From positions 62,001-126,000 of the forward strand of contig JAECUM010001886.1 in NCBI GenBank assembly GCA_016617855.1: DNA of 64,000 nt, in the 5' to 3' direction. The notes under the pieces are model-generated. The model made no database searches. It was not told the DNA's origin and saw only the letters and a list, made by a program, of their open reading frames with translations. Made by a program: the position numbers and the translations under genes. This document shows, piece by piece, positions 33,401 to 48,400 of the stretch (the stretch's first letter is position 1; each line of letters begins with the position of its first letter). The DNA comes from Megalonaias nervosa. Its lineage: Eukaryota > Mollusca > Bivalvia > Unionida > Unionidae.

Positions 33401-36400
33401 GTTGTTTTGTTGCTTGTAATCTTTATTTGTTCATTTATAAAGGAAAACAAGAATGTTTGTAAAACACATAATTCAAGACTCCACATCTTTACCTCAAACA
33501 GACTCAAGATGTGTTCACTAAAGGTCGGTTCCCTTTGGGTAAGAATAGACCCAGGTACCAGATGGTTTGGTTTAGTGGGTTTAAGGTCATTGGCAGCATA
33601 TTACAGGCTATACATGGGGGCCAGTATGTTTAGTGGTTGAAGAACCCAGGGAAAACCCTGGGAAGCAACACCAACCCACTGGAAGCTACTGGCAAGCTTT
33701 CTCAATTACCCGCATTATAAGAAGCAAGACTCAAACCCATGCAACAGAGGTGAAATGCCAGTGATCTATAAAGGTGAGCTCCTTCGATCATCATGCCCTC
33801 CCCACTCAGCATTCAGTTATAATAGAAAAAGAGTGCTACAAATTATAAAATAGTATTCATATTAGAATAAGTTTAAAATGGTGTTCAGAATGGCACAAGT
33901 TTCTTTGTGTACCACTGTGTGGATAGATAATCAGGTGAATAGCTTCATATACATGTATTACCATCTGTTCTAATGATCCTGGCAACACATGATGGTATGA
34001 GTGACTCACTGGAACATGGAAAATGCTGTATGTATAGATATTAGGAGTAGTAATACCATATATTATTTTATTGAATTATTAATTATTATGACTTTACAAA
34101 ACAGTTGTCAATATATTGGATTTATTATAAATATCTAAATAAATACATATACAACATCTGATATCTAACCCTTGTTCCCGTCCATCTTTTTTTAAGTTGA
34201 CACAGCATAGACTAATAAAACAGCAGTGGTACCATATTGGCATGCAGAGGTGCCCATTTATTTTACTTTGTTCATACATGTATCTTATCTACCAGTAAGG
34301 ACAACAGATCACATTTTTTCTTTGTTGTTGTTCTTATAAAGATCTGAATTCATTTGTTTTTCTTAGAAATAAAGAGTTCTTATTCTCCTAAGTTTTGGGC
34401 TTTTTTTAATTCTCTGTTATAAAGTCTCAAGCCTATTGCACAAATATTAGGAAGCCCCTTGTTAGGAAATTACAACGTTCTCACTAATCCTTTAAATGGC
34501 CTTTGATAAATATACCTAAAGTGCACTGGGCATCAGGGTCCTTGAAAAAATTGGATAGTCCTTGAAATGTCCTTGAATTTGTCACACCAAAGGTGTATGA
34601 ACCCTGTTATAAGATGAGCGCCACTGCAAACTGCATAAAGCCAGATCTGCCATCGAATAATGTGCAAGCACACCTGGGTCTGTGCAGTTTGTTAGGATTA
34701 ATTGGTAAAACAAACAGAGACCCTGATCTGCAGGTGCATTATGCTGTGACAGATCAGGATCTTTGTTTTTTGCAGTTTGATTTGACTTATTAGCAAGTAT
34801 ATATGGTACAGATCTATAGCAAAATAATGCCATATTGCAACACTTACATTATTTGAAAGAGAAAATTATCTTGAGATAAAAGAAAATAAATTATCTCAAA
34901 AGAAAATCACAGCCCTCCTCCCTTCTCAAAACTTAAATGGTTAGTACCTTATAGTAGATGGACTTGCTGTGTGTATGTTAATATGTTGTACAAGTTGTAA
35001 TCTTAAAAACTGTAACTAAAGTAGGGTGATCAAGCTTATAATGTAGCTGATACCTTATGAAAGACATTAAAGACTTTGTTGATAAAAAAAATATGAAGTG
35101 TTGCCAATGAAGCTCACATATTTAGTAGTTAAACTTTTGATATAATAGGCAGGAAACTGTTGGGGATGCCAACACCTGGGCAAGATAAATATAAGATAGG
35201 AAAAAGTAAATATAAAACACTTACTGAAGAAACAAGAAAATATTTAGTAGACTTGAAAATGGCGTAAAATCAAACAGAAAACAACTGTTCCCCCGAAAAT
35301 CATGGCATGATTCACATTCCTACAAAGGAATATTTGTACTTAAACACGTTAACATACAGTAGTAAATAACTTTTAATAATGACATTTTTTCAATACAGCA
35401 TTTTTCAAAATTTGGATTTGGTCTGACTGTCTTTCATAACATCCCATTTTGGCCATCACATTATTAAACTTGACATGTGTCAAATGTGTGATTAAAGGAT
35501 CATAAAGATAATTATATTTGTAATATTAAAAATTGTGACAGAAATTAATACAGCTGGGTTTTTTTAAAAAAAATTATTATTTTGTTATGAAAGCATGCTG
35601 TTAATATCACTAAATTTGTAGCCAGTTTTTTCGGGAATTTCCATAAAACCCATGTTGACAGAAACTACTGAAGTACCAGTACAGTGAAAGAGTGTCACGG
35701 TGTGTACCAGTGGAGAAAGATACCGCAGTATTCGGGTAATACCAAATGTCTGTACCTGACAGATGAAGAGATAGACACATTATCACTATAATTCCATTTG
35801 CATATTTTCATGGAAAAGTTTATGGATGATAGGAGACCATTTAAGAGAAAATCAGTGGACATTAACCATATTATTTGTCTAATAACATCTGTATTCTTTG
35901 TGAAGGTTAGAGCAGAGTAATGAAACTACATACTGCATATCTGTTTGGGCTGCTTCACAGCTATGGGAAATATTCTACAGAGAGAGATTCTTTCTCTCCC
36001 TGGGGAATCTTGACTAGTTACAAGTCAACTAGTATGCAGACTTAGCATGTGCAGAATATGTTATAAACTGTTGTTGTTATGGACTTCCATATGAGCCACA
36101 TCATGCAGTGTGTGTACATGCAACCTTCCAGTAGACTGGGAAGCTAGCTGTTATACATCAGAAAATGTTTGTGATTTTGTGTGTGTGTGTGTGTGTGTCT
36201 GTGATTTTGTAGGAAAAGTAAAACATTTTCAAGTGAAGTTATGAAATGTTCTCAAAAAGACAATTTGTTACAAATTTTCTAATTTGGTAAGATTTTGATC
36301 ATAGTTTATAAACTTTGAATACCAAGACAGTTCTTGTCTTAAAACTAAGAGAAAATTCACATTTCAATTGTGGGGGACAGATCAGGAGTATCTACAAATG

Positions 36401-39400
36401 TGGGTTGAGTTATATTTTTCATGGAATATAAATTTTTAGGGATTTGTCATTGTTACAGACTACTTCCATATACAGTATTATAGGGACCCAACAAACAGTG
36501 ATCAATTAATAAGAACAACAAGATCCCTTCCCCAGTCCAGGTGGGTTTGGCCCAGAAAACCGAGTGGTCTAAAGTGCTTGCATATACCAATCACTGCCAT
36601 TTCACTTCTGTCTGTGTGGGTTTGAGTCTTTGGCCCAGCTATTGTAGGCTATGTGAGAAAGCTTGCCAGTATCTTCTAGATGGTGGTGGTTCCAACTGTG
36701 GAATTTCTTGGGTTCTTCCTGTACCAGTTTTACTGGCTGTCATGTACAGCATATTGTGTGCTGAAAAATGGCATAAAACCCACAACAACAACAATCTACA
36801 GTCCATGGAATGATGTACCAACTAAATTAAATTCCCATAACCATAAAATTGATAACTACTTATATGAAAATATATATAAATTCACACCTGCGTAGAGAAT
36901 ATATAATCTATTAGTTTTGTGTCCCCTTTAATATGCCTGCTGAAAGGCAGAGTGTAATGTTATGACTCTGTACATACTTTGTTTAATATACTGTATATCT
37001 GTCTGAAAGGCAGAGTGTGTAATGTTATGACTCTGCACTACTTTTTCTATGCTGTATATCTATCTGAAAGGCTGAGTGTTTAATGTTACGACTTGGTAAT
37101 ACTTTGTCTATACTGTATATCTGAATGGCAGAGTGGTGTAATAAGATAAGATAAGAAGATAAGAATTCTTTATTTCAGACTACATAGTCCATACATCTAA
37201 ATTAAAATACGGATATAAAGTAAAACATTGTAAACATAAAAGAACATATATATCATATTTACAAGTATACAGACACATCTACAACAATGGACTGTGCCCT
37301 GCATTGTTAAGAATGAAATTAAGTGGCACATTTAAAGAGTAATTTGTTCCATCTACTAATAATATGAGAATTTAAATGAATGTCATAGTTCCAAAGTGAT
37401 TTCAATATACAGTTCTCACTATTAGATAGTCTTGTTATCATTGAGAATACATACTTTCTCATTACTTCCTCAAAACTGAATACATTATAATTTACAAACA
37501 TGTTGGAGGCACTGTTCCATCTAGGAAGACCTAATAGAAAACGAAGACTATTATTATAACCAATTACTAGTTTTCTTTTCATACATTCACTAAAGTTTGT
37601 CCACAGTGGAGCACAATACATAGTGCAGCAATAAGATTTGAATAATCTAATTTTGATACTCAATGAACAATTCTTAAATTTGCGTAGAAGCATGTTTGTT
37701 CGAGTACACAAATATCGATAATGTCTCATCATATCTTCATTATCTGACTGACTGGATTTCAAAATATGACCCAAATACATATAACTGTCGACATACGTAA
37801 GAGCATTGCCGTTAAGATGTACAGGGGGAGGTGATGGTAATTTAAAAGAAGTTACAAGATGTTACAACTCAGTAATACTTTGTCTATACAGTACTGTATA
37901 TCTGTCTGAAAGGCAGAGTGTGTAATGTTATGACTGTAATACTTTGTCTAAACAGTACTGTATATCTGTCTGAAAGGCAGAGTTTGTAATGTTATGACTG
38001 TAATACTTTGTCTAAACAGTACTGTATATCTGTCTGAAAGGCAGAGTGTGTAATGTTATGACTGTAATACTTTGTCTATACAGTAGATGTATATCTGTCT
38101 GAATGGCAGTGGTGTAATGTTACAACTCAGTAATACTTTGTCTATACAGTACTGTATATCTGTCTGAAATGTTGAGTGTTGTGACTGTACAAATGTTGTC
38201 TATACAGTATATCTGTTGGAAGGCTGCATTTGTAATGTTATGACTGTATGTACTTTGTCTAAACTGTATATCTCTATGCAGATCTTTGGTACATTTATAG
38301 ATTACTGCATTTGTTTGTGAAAATACAAATGAATTTTTCTGAGCAATAATGCACAATGTTAGGAGTGCTCAGAAAATAGAGTTCATATTTTCCTATACAA
38401 ATTTAGTAACCATTTTATCATATACTCATTTTGCTTTTTGTAACGAAGGCAGAATAATAAAAAGAATACATTTAATGAAACAAAAATTGAATTTATGCTG
38501 GATTCCGAAGTAAATGCACACTAGGTTCAGTTATACACAGTAACAATACAGTAACAGTATTAATGTGCAAATAGTGTTGCCCAGTGACCTTTGAACATGG
38601 ACTTGTGCTCATTCATTCGTTTAAAAAAATAATTCTAATTTTGGTCTACTTAAGATTGAAATTTAGAGTTATATTGTGAATGAATGCGAATTGAAACATC
38701 TCTTCCAGTTGGATTTGAATGGAGAAATTTTGTTTTTATGTTGATCCAACTAAATTCTGCTTTTCTATTTGTGATGGACTGGATTTATTAGCTGGGATGT
38801 ACATGTGACTGGGGCAATGGAGGGACTGACCTTGATGCAGCTGCATTGTTTCTGTTCTGTCATTCATTGGGACCATAATATGTGTAGAAAAATGTGAATT
38901 CTTTTAATTGAAGTCCTCAGAACAATGCAAGATTAAACATTTGCTAGGGAATATCACATTTTGCTTTTTAGTGTCATTTCTGTTGGAAGTGTGAAAATTA
39001 CAGTACAGTTTGTGTGGATCAATTTATGGAACCCATGTAATTCTGATTAGCAGAAATACCAAAGAAAGTGCATTCTGAGGCAATTCAAGATACAAAAAAG
39101 TAGTATATTTATTAACATTGTTATTACCAGCTAAAGACAACATATGTTTATGCCTGTCAGTTGCATGCTCTTTGTTGGAGGGACCCGAGCTATTTACGTG
39201 ATCTGTATGACTTCTAATGCTACCATAAATCCAAACATTGTCTCAAAAAAGTAAAATAGAAAAAATTAAATTGCAAAGCAGCTTTACTAGCAGAAACAAG
39301 ATTTCTTCTTCATATTGGCATATTGGCTGAAGCTCTTGGTTTTCTATCAAAAAGCACCTTCAGTTGCATTTCTTGTTTCCCAATTTAGTGTTTTGGATTG

Positions 39401-42400
39401 ATTTGGAAAAATGGGAGGTCTCAGAGGGAGACAAGATAGCCCTTAGTTTTAATATGCCTTTCTATGCTATTCTTATCGACCCTTGAGAGTATGGGTCATA
39501 GTCTGAACCATTCAGTTTGTGAATAGTTATGAAAATTTCTCCTAAATGTTTAAACTGTATGGTATTTTCATTATTGTATGTCTCGAAATTGTTGTGGACA
39601 TTGCGGATATCACATTCGTTTGCTTGGTTGAAAGTTATTTTAATGACTGAGCAAATTCATCCACATCATCACATTATCATCTCTTCTTTCAAATGGCCCA
39701 AACAACTTCTTTAGTTCATCCACAAAGAAATCTAATAAATCAGTAGCTCCAGCATCTGTTACATGGGCATACATTGCTTATTCACAATCAAAAGTAGTTC
39801 CTAACACATGATACTATTGGTAGACACGCCATGCAGTATGAAGCAATGCAGCATGGAAAAATATTGCATGATTCTGACAGTGTGAAGTTAACGGAGAAAA
39901 ATAATGAGTATCAAAAAATGTATTTTATGGTAATGTAAAACAAGTGCTTCTAGGTTATTTAATGCAGAGATAATTGTGTAAAAGATGTACAATGGTAGCC
40001 AACCCAGGCTGATCCAATGGTATGATTCAAACTTTTTTGTCACAAGTTAGGCACACAAACATGGGTCTATTTTGGGACATGCAGTTGTGGGATTCATGCT
40101 ATTTGCTCATAAATTACACCCAGAAATCATCCAAAGCTACAAAAATTGTGCATCATATTTGCAATCCCTGCCTTTATTTCTTTGCTAAACTGGCCATGTA
40201 TTTTATTTTTCAATTCTAGAAAAGACATTGGCTAACAACTGAGGCACCATGGTTACTGCCTCGATTAGTGACCTCTCAGACATGCAGGAAGATGCATCTG
40301 ACCTTTCACCCCAGACTTTTTTTCAAAAAAAATCTTTAGGCCCTTTTTTTAACATCCCCAGGCTTATTCTACATCCCTAAGCCAGCAGTTGGTTTGTAAA
40401 GCTCTGGTTGAGCAGGGTGCAGTCAAACTTGCCTTAAAGGTCACCTGTCTTAACCATAAGCACAAGATCTTTACAACATATATTTAGAATTAATGAACCT
40501 GTATCAACAAGTGTAAGACACCACTTTTATTTATCATTACGAGACATAGCTGCTCGACTCATGTTGTATTTGCATATTTTATTGACACAGGTTGACTAAA
40601 AATGCAATAACTTAGAAATATTTTAATGTATTTGCATTTTGCAAGACAGGCTTATGCATTTGGTTCAAGTTGACAGCAGATAGCTCCGGCCATAAGTTTA
40701 GTCCATGTTTTATAGTCCAGCATTGAATCAGTATAAACTATATTGTTGGGACAAGTTCTGTATATTCAGTACACATTTGCATGATAGTACATGATCATTG
40801 GAACACCCACTTAAATCGACTATGTAAGAAACTTCACTCTGCATTGGTTTTTGGCACTAGACTATTTAACATATTGTGAAAGAAATTATTAACCCCATAA
40901 TGATTAAAGCTCACCTTGGTGCCTTACATGTGTGCATTGAGGTCACAAAATACCCCTCCAAATTTAAAAAATGCAGTTAGTTCCAAAACAGGTTGTAAAT
41001 TATCCAGTTTATTTTAAAAATTTATTTTTTCCTGCCCAAGAGCTCTGGTCTATACATGTGTCTATTACTTTTTGTTTCTGCATGATAACTTTAGTTCCTA
41101 TTCACCTTCATCAGACTTTGGATGGCTTGTACTTCGGGCAGCAAAGACATCTGTCGATTTGTCGACTAGGTAAAAGCACCATTGATTGAAAATAGAAGAG
41201 TTGTTTACACTACGATGGCCATATATCTGGTTTTATACCAGACAGTCTGCTTTTCAGCTTGTCTATCCCATTCTTAATGTGATCATTCTTGTAGGTGTCC
41301 AGTATACTTGAGTTTTGTCAGTAGCCACCCTAGTTTTCACCCATTAACTTAATATCAACACCAAATATCTTAACTAAACTTTATATACAGCTTGTACTTT
41401 GCAAGAAGGATGCATATGGTATAAAATTTGATGTCATTAAAATTATTTATCATCTCAGACACACTTTAAAAAATGGCAGACTTATAATTTGTCCATGTTA
41501 TATAATTATAAAACACCTAATAATGGGCAATTTATGAAAGGAGATTGTTCCTTGTGAATACTTGAGTGAAAGAAAGTTCTGTAAGAAATGTAAGGCAAGA
41601 TACCTTTGAGATTGTTTTTGGACAATTTCATCATTTATCATTGAAAAATACCCAAATGATGTTGCAGTGTCCAGTTTGAACATGAATATTGAGGAAATCC
41701 TTTAGATAGCTGTGCCCATAACCCATTAACTGCTTTCATTTGCTACAGTGTGTACAACATGACTGGTTGGGTTTCTTTTGTGTAGAACTTTGTCACCTCA
41801 GATGCAGGAAGTTGTGGGTTGGAACCTCTGCCAAGACATACCAAAGACTTATAAAAATGGTACTAGCAGCAGCCTTGCTTGTGCTTAGCATTAAAAGGTT
41901 AGTGCGAGGACTGGTTGGCCTGGTGTCAAGGATAAAAAGACTGGGTGGGACATGATGCTACTAGTAATACCCTACCTGTTGCTATTGCATAGCTAGTACT
42001 TTTCCAGGAGGAAAATACCTGACCAAATGACAGAACTTCTGAGGATCTTTCTGGTCCTTACAAGTTGAAAATATGCTTACTTTTTATTAAACCTTAGTAA
42101 GTGTGGGTTAAATATTAGGATTCATTTTTTATAGAGGTAAACATGTTTATTTGGGTCTGGGTCAAGGTCATTAGAATTCAGGTTGGTCTAGAATATAATT
42201 GCAGTATACAGCGGTACATATCATGGTTTGGTCAGAAATAGCATGGTATACTGCAGTACAAAATATTTGTGGTACACAGCTCTAGTTTTTAATGGTAATT
42301 TTAGCATTATTGGTTATAACATGTTAAGGGGATAAGTGCCTTACCCAAGAACACATTCTGACAGCCAACTTCGGCTGGACTCAGCGGATATCACACTGTC

Positions 42401-45400
42401 AGCCTTAGGATTACAGATCAGATACTCTACGAGCTGAGCAGCTATAGTTTCCTACTTGTTTTGTAACTTTATTGTAAAATCTTATGTCAGTCTATACATT
42501 AATCCACATGAATCACATGTTATCTTTGCAGTTTGTGTATAGAGGGACATCTTTATTTAACACTTGATGGAAATGTGTTTGTGTGCAGGCATAAAGAAAA
42601 GATTCATTAAATACATGGCTCACATGATCTTTGGGATACTCAAGATCATTTGAGATACTCTCAGGGTCATTTGGGAATGTGATTATATTACCCAAAGATA
42701 TGGTGGATGGTATGGTTAAAAGTTTTCTGATATAACCAATTTATATATATATGGTCACAGTAATGCTCTGGAGGTTTCCATCAAAAGAAACACATTGTGC
42801 TTTTTTTTTTACTAACATACATACATACTGTCATATTTTCATTTGAAAAAATAGTCTTGGGATCAGAGGTGGCACCATGGTTAAAGCATTGGGATTATGA
42901 CCAAAAGTGTTTGGGTCTGATTCCCACCATTGGATTGGCCCTAATTGGATGCCATGATTTGTCTTTTGACAAGACAAATTATTTATCTAAACACTATAAC
43001 CTTCAGGGAATTTCTATGCCATTAAAATAACAAACCCAAAGATACCGCAAATAATATATTTCATTCATGTCTAATATAATTTAATTTTCTTTTTAGTAAG
43101 TCCGCCATTTTACAGAAAACATCCCTTAGCCTGTTGGATTGCATCATGTTACTGTGTTTTGGAGGGAGTATCCTGGCCAATCTACTCCTTGGAGATCCCT
43201 GCCTTGCACCATTGAAAGATAACCGTAGCGTTCTTACAGCAACAGCTGTGTGGTAAGCCTGGCATTCTCAGATACCCACATCTTTGAAGTAGTGGTCTCA
43301 CACTATCAGGTATCACAGTATTCTAATAAGCTGGCAGTCTTGCCACATAAATATTATAAGAATGCAGTTTATTAAAGTTTTCAGGATGACTAGTACAGTA
43401 TAATGGAAAAAAAACCACTTAGCTCTGTTTACTGGAAACTATTGCACAATGATTTTAAGCTTGTCATTAGGTGAAGAAACCAAAAATAGAGTAAGAACTT
43501 TGAATTGGATAGTGATGTTTCCAATTATCTGGAACTTACACATTATGCATCATCATTGATTTGAAAACTTGGCTTATATCATACAGAATCTTACAAGAAC
43601 TGTGATACTCATTCAGACATTGTGCACTCACTGCTATGTACCATTCTGATATTGCAAGAGATGCTGTCAGGGTGTATGGATGCACAAATCGTGCAAAATA
43701 TTTATGATTTTGCGTGCACTTAGGTAAATAATGAACTCTGACAATTTCCTCCCCTACTAACCCTCACCCTCTTCACCCACTCTCCTTGTTTTGATGACAA
43801 GGAGGGAGATCCTCCCATTAGATAAATTCCTGGCAGCATATCTGCATTACTATAAGGTCATTTAATTAAACCTGTTGGTTTTATGATTCAGAGACAAAGG
43901 GAGATAAATGTGAGCAACCATATTTTCACTCCTTCAAAATATGGTATTCTTAAAGGAAACACAGAATAGCAGTGCATTTCATCACATTAGAAAGGAGAAT
44001 ATTCCAGTCAATTGTAGTTTAACCTATGATAAGATAGTGGTACCAGTCTGCAAGCTGCCTAGGCAGAGCATGGAAGTGGATATCTTTTCTTGGGACTGAA
44101 AGCGCTCATGATCAAGCCACTAATTAAATTCCCATACAACTATATTCAAAGAAAAAATTAATTTATGCATTAGATACACATACAAACCTCACATGCTTTC
44201 CATTCAAGAGATAAGAAATTTTTTCAGCCGTAAAAAAATGGGTATTCTGCAGCAGTTTTTTTTAGCTTGATGCTGATAAAGAGGTACACTCTGGTCAGCA
44301 CCTAATAACATAGCCTTGCACCAAAAGTTCATATGCTATTTTGTCAGTAGGAAATTAAATACAGGATATCAAAATAAAAGGAAATATTTTTCTTTTGTCT
44401 AATATACATGTAGTACATAGATTGAAGGCTATAAAAATTATAATGGGAACAAACTAAAACCATTTAATATCCAGTGGTGCATATCAAAATAATTTAGCAC
44501 TATGTTTTATTCCCCCCCTCAGTAGACTGGTTCTCAGGCCGTAAAATAATTAGTAGTTTTGTGCAGATAATGAATATCAAGTTTTAACATTTTTTGATAT
44601 TGACAAACTTAGACACCATGTATGTACTATTCTAATTTGCGTGATAATGATCCAGATGATAATTATCAACATTTATGTAAGGTCAGCAGATGATAAAAAT
44701 GAATGTTGTCTTTCAAGATATGTTTACCATTTTCATACATTCTAGTTCTACAAAAGTGATCAAGTGCAGCAATTTTAATAGTTTGCCTCATGTTTTTTCT
44801 TCATTTCTTGTGTCTTCTAATCAGATATGCATTCATGAAATATGCACCTTCAGCATTATGTAATAAAAGGTATGAAATCAATTACTGGTGCAAAGATATT
44901 TTGGATGCCTAAAATGTTCAGAATTAGAGTTTATTTTACTCATATATGAAAGGTCACTGGCCACCTATATTGTACAAACGTGTGATATTATTATGGTCAT
45001 AAAAAAATCCATTTGTTTTGTATGCACACATAAAAATGTTTAATTAGACTTAAAAATCCACTTTTTTAAATGAAAAACTTATTCGGCAATCTCCATTAAC
45101 AATCATTAGTTTCAGTGTACCAAAATTGGATATGACATACATTTATCCCTTCTATTCAAACTAGCCATTCAAGTGTTTAATTTCACCACATAAATGTCTA
45201 TGTGATATATCTTACAATCATGCTTTTGTACAGCAAATATGATGCACTATGTTGCATATGGATGTAACCAAAAGAATGATGATGATGGGACAAAGGGGTT
45301 CATTCTTTTTCCGAAAGACCCTGTTTACCACAAAAAGGTGGATTGAAACTGGGGATCACTGTGGGATCAAATAGGGTGAGGGATGGGAAAGTCCTATATC

Positions 45401-48400
45401 CCCTAGAAAGCTCTATGGTGCATATGAGAAGAAGGATAGAAAAAGCGTAAGTAAAATATATCAAAATAAAGGATTATAGTACAGTAAAGTTACTGCAGAT
45501 ATAAAATATTAATGTTTAAAATAATCATAATACTTTTTGAACGTGCAGAGTGTAGACTTTGATCAAAACTCTTTATTTAGCATTATTATATCCAATATAA
45601 ACTCAAAAGGATTTAAAGAAAGAAATATGAGGTAATACTCTGGGACGTTTATTATTTATATGTGTACAAGTCTGTATATATATATATACACACACCTTAT
45701 CTACTGTATATGTCAGGACATGATAAAATAATTTTTTTTTTTACCTTTCCAAGAACTTAAGGTGAAATTTTTTTCATCAAGGCGTATGTCCCAAGAAACG
45801 AAATAATTTTGTGTTGAATTTGTCAAAACACTTATTTGAAAATAAAATGAAAGAAACTAACCTTGCATTGTTATCATTAATTCCTTCTTTTTTCATCATG
45901 AGAATTTTATTAAAGAAAAAAAGTATATCCATGTACTCTGTATATGTATCATTTTCCGGCTGGCGTATGCATCCCTACTGTAGTGTGTATCACTTTGATA
46001 ACAAAATCGCGAATGGGATGGGAATATCACCCGATTGCTTGAAAACACCTGCCATTCACACATGATACGTTATAAGGTGCAAAATGACCAAGATTTTATT
46101 GTATCAAGGTTAACTCTGTGGCGGTATCTCGCAAATAAAATCATTATTTGAAAATACATTCACTGTGAGTGCAAATGATAATGTTTTTGCTAGCATAAGT
46201 TACAAAAGTAGTATTAAAGCAAGTTATTGCTGTGTATACTATTTACCCAGTGAACATCAATGAATGTTTGTATCAATTATGATTACATATGGCAAACAAA
46301 TAGAAACCTGGGTGATGAATAAACATATCTGGCAATAAACTCATTGCTTAAACTTACTGACAGGATATCAAATGCAAAGGTTATTTTATTACAAAGCAAA
46401 CCAACCCCAGAAACTGACTTTGGATTCTCTTAAGTTGGCCATTTTTTTTTTCATTTTTTTTTATAAAGTCAGCCGACATAATGAACCCAACTTTGGTTGG
46501 TTTGGATTCTTTTAAGTGTGCCGATTTCCTTTTTTGTTTTGTTTTTTTTTTTTTTTTACAAAGTCAGCCAACATAGGGAAGCCAGCACTGATTCCTTTTT
46601 ACCTGTATTAACAGGAATTTTGAAAATAAATTGAAACAATGGAACAGTTTTGAAAGTGACACAACTAGTGCGTAGTGCGTGCATATTGATATAAGGCTGA
46701 ACAGTAAATTAGTTTTCAATAGTTTCATCTAAATGTTCCCTATCCATAGTTGGCAGTGTTTATTTTTTGACAACAAGAAGCATGTACTTCATCTTGTGGG
46801 AATAAATCTACGTCATTTCCAGTTGGCGTCCTCTATAGGTGGAAATCATAGCTAAGGGGAAGTAACAGCATTGTGTACTTCTATTTGGAGTATATAAATT
46901 ATTATTTCTTCTTTACACTTGATAATTTTTTATTCGTTTTGTGTGAGTATAACTACTTTTAATCATGTAATGCAACTCTGATGTAAAAAGAAAAATGTTA
47001 GAGTAATGCCGGTGACCTTTAAGGAATGTTTATGGCAACTTAGAGGTTCATTTTGCTTTGCATCACCTGTCACATGAGATATTTATGATGTAGTGGGTCT
47101 GGAATCTTAAGGACAAAAGCAAGTCTGATACTTGCTCACAGTGCAAAAAAGTAATAGAGACAATTCAGAATATAATTTCAACAGTGGATACTGCAGTTGC
47201 ACTTTGAAACTCAAATCATAAACTAGTCATATTACACCTTAAAAATCATGCCAGGTCCAGTGAGAAGAGCAAAAGGTAAACTGCATTTGAAACGAGGAAG
47301 ACGTCTATTGTTTTGGGGCAAAGTTAGAGGGATTTCAAGAAGGAAAGAGATTTCCATGAATAAGAACCAAACTTTGTGAATGGCCTATATTTGTGATGAA
47401 AAAGGCATAATGGATGGGGGTGGTGTCAGTAGGTGAAATGTTAAGGTCACAGACATAAAATAGAAAACCAATGACTTTTGCTCCAAGTCTGTCAACATTT
47501 TATCATTGATTTTAATCCGTCATCAAATACGGCCACGGTTACTAAAATAGAGACTTTTTTAAAATTAAAAAAAATCCGACTGGATAGTATTCAGCCAGAT
47601 GTGACAGAAAGCATTCAGGCATGAAGACAATATAAATTTATTCAAATAATGCTGATCTGCCATCTAACATAGCCAGCATTACTAAAAACAAAAAATATTT
47701 TAAACAGTTTATCATAATTTGGAGAATAAGCATTCTGGCATGAAACCATTTTCAGTTTAAATACAGACGATGCTGATTGTCTGTCAGACACTGTTACTAA
47801 ACATAGAAAACTGCTAAGCAGAATTTGACATAAAGCATGCAGGCACAAAGACCTTGTAAGTTTTGTACAAATGATGCCGATATGAAATCAAATTTGCCAG
47901 CATTGCTAAATAATAAAATTTGAAACTTAAAAGAAGTTCACAAAAACTGCTCATGTGGATTTGACCAAATGAGACAAAGCATTCTTCCGATCCACTATTA
48001 AATATGACCATAGTACTGAAAATGGAAGAACCTTTAAATGACTAATTCTCAAGAGACTTGTCAACAGAAAATGAACAAATTTCACAAAGGTATTTTGACA
48101 TAAAGCCTTTCAAGGTTACACAGTGATGCAGATCTGCCTTCCATTGTGGCTACCATAAAATCCTTTAAATGTCAGAAAGGATCATGCCAACTGAAATTAC
48201 TGGGCCAACTTCTCTTCCATTTGCCTGCACATAAATTTTCCATACAGGTATATGATTTTTCTTAGAGGTACTTGATTTGCCATACAGGTATATGATTTTA
48301 CTTACATGCATATGATTTGCCATACAGGTATTTGATTGTCCATACAGGTATGTGATTTTACATACAGGTAATTGATTTTCTTTACAGGTATTTGATTTTC

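Noticed and set aside
36565..36640. tRNA gene
   Set aside because: A- and B-box-like promoter segments are present but no cloverleaf with anticodon stem is formed; it is the head of a SINE. The same applies at 33735 and 42880.
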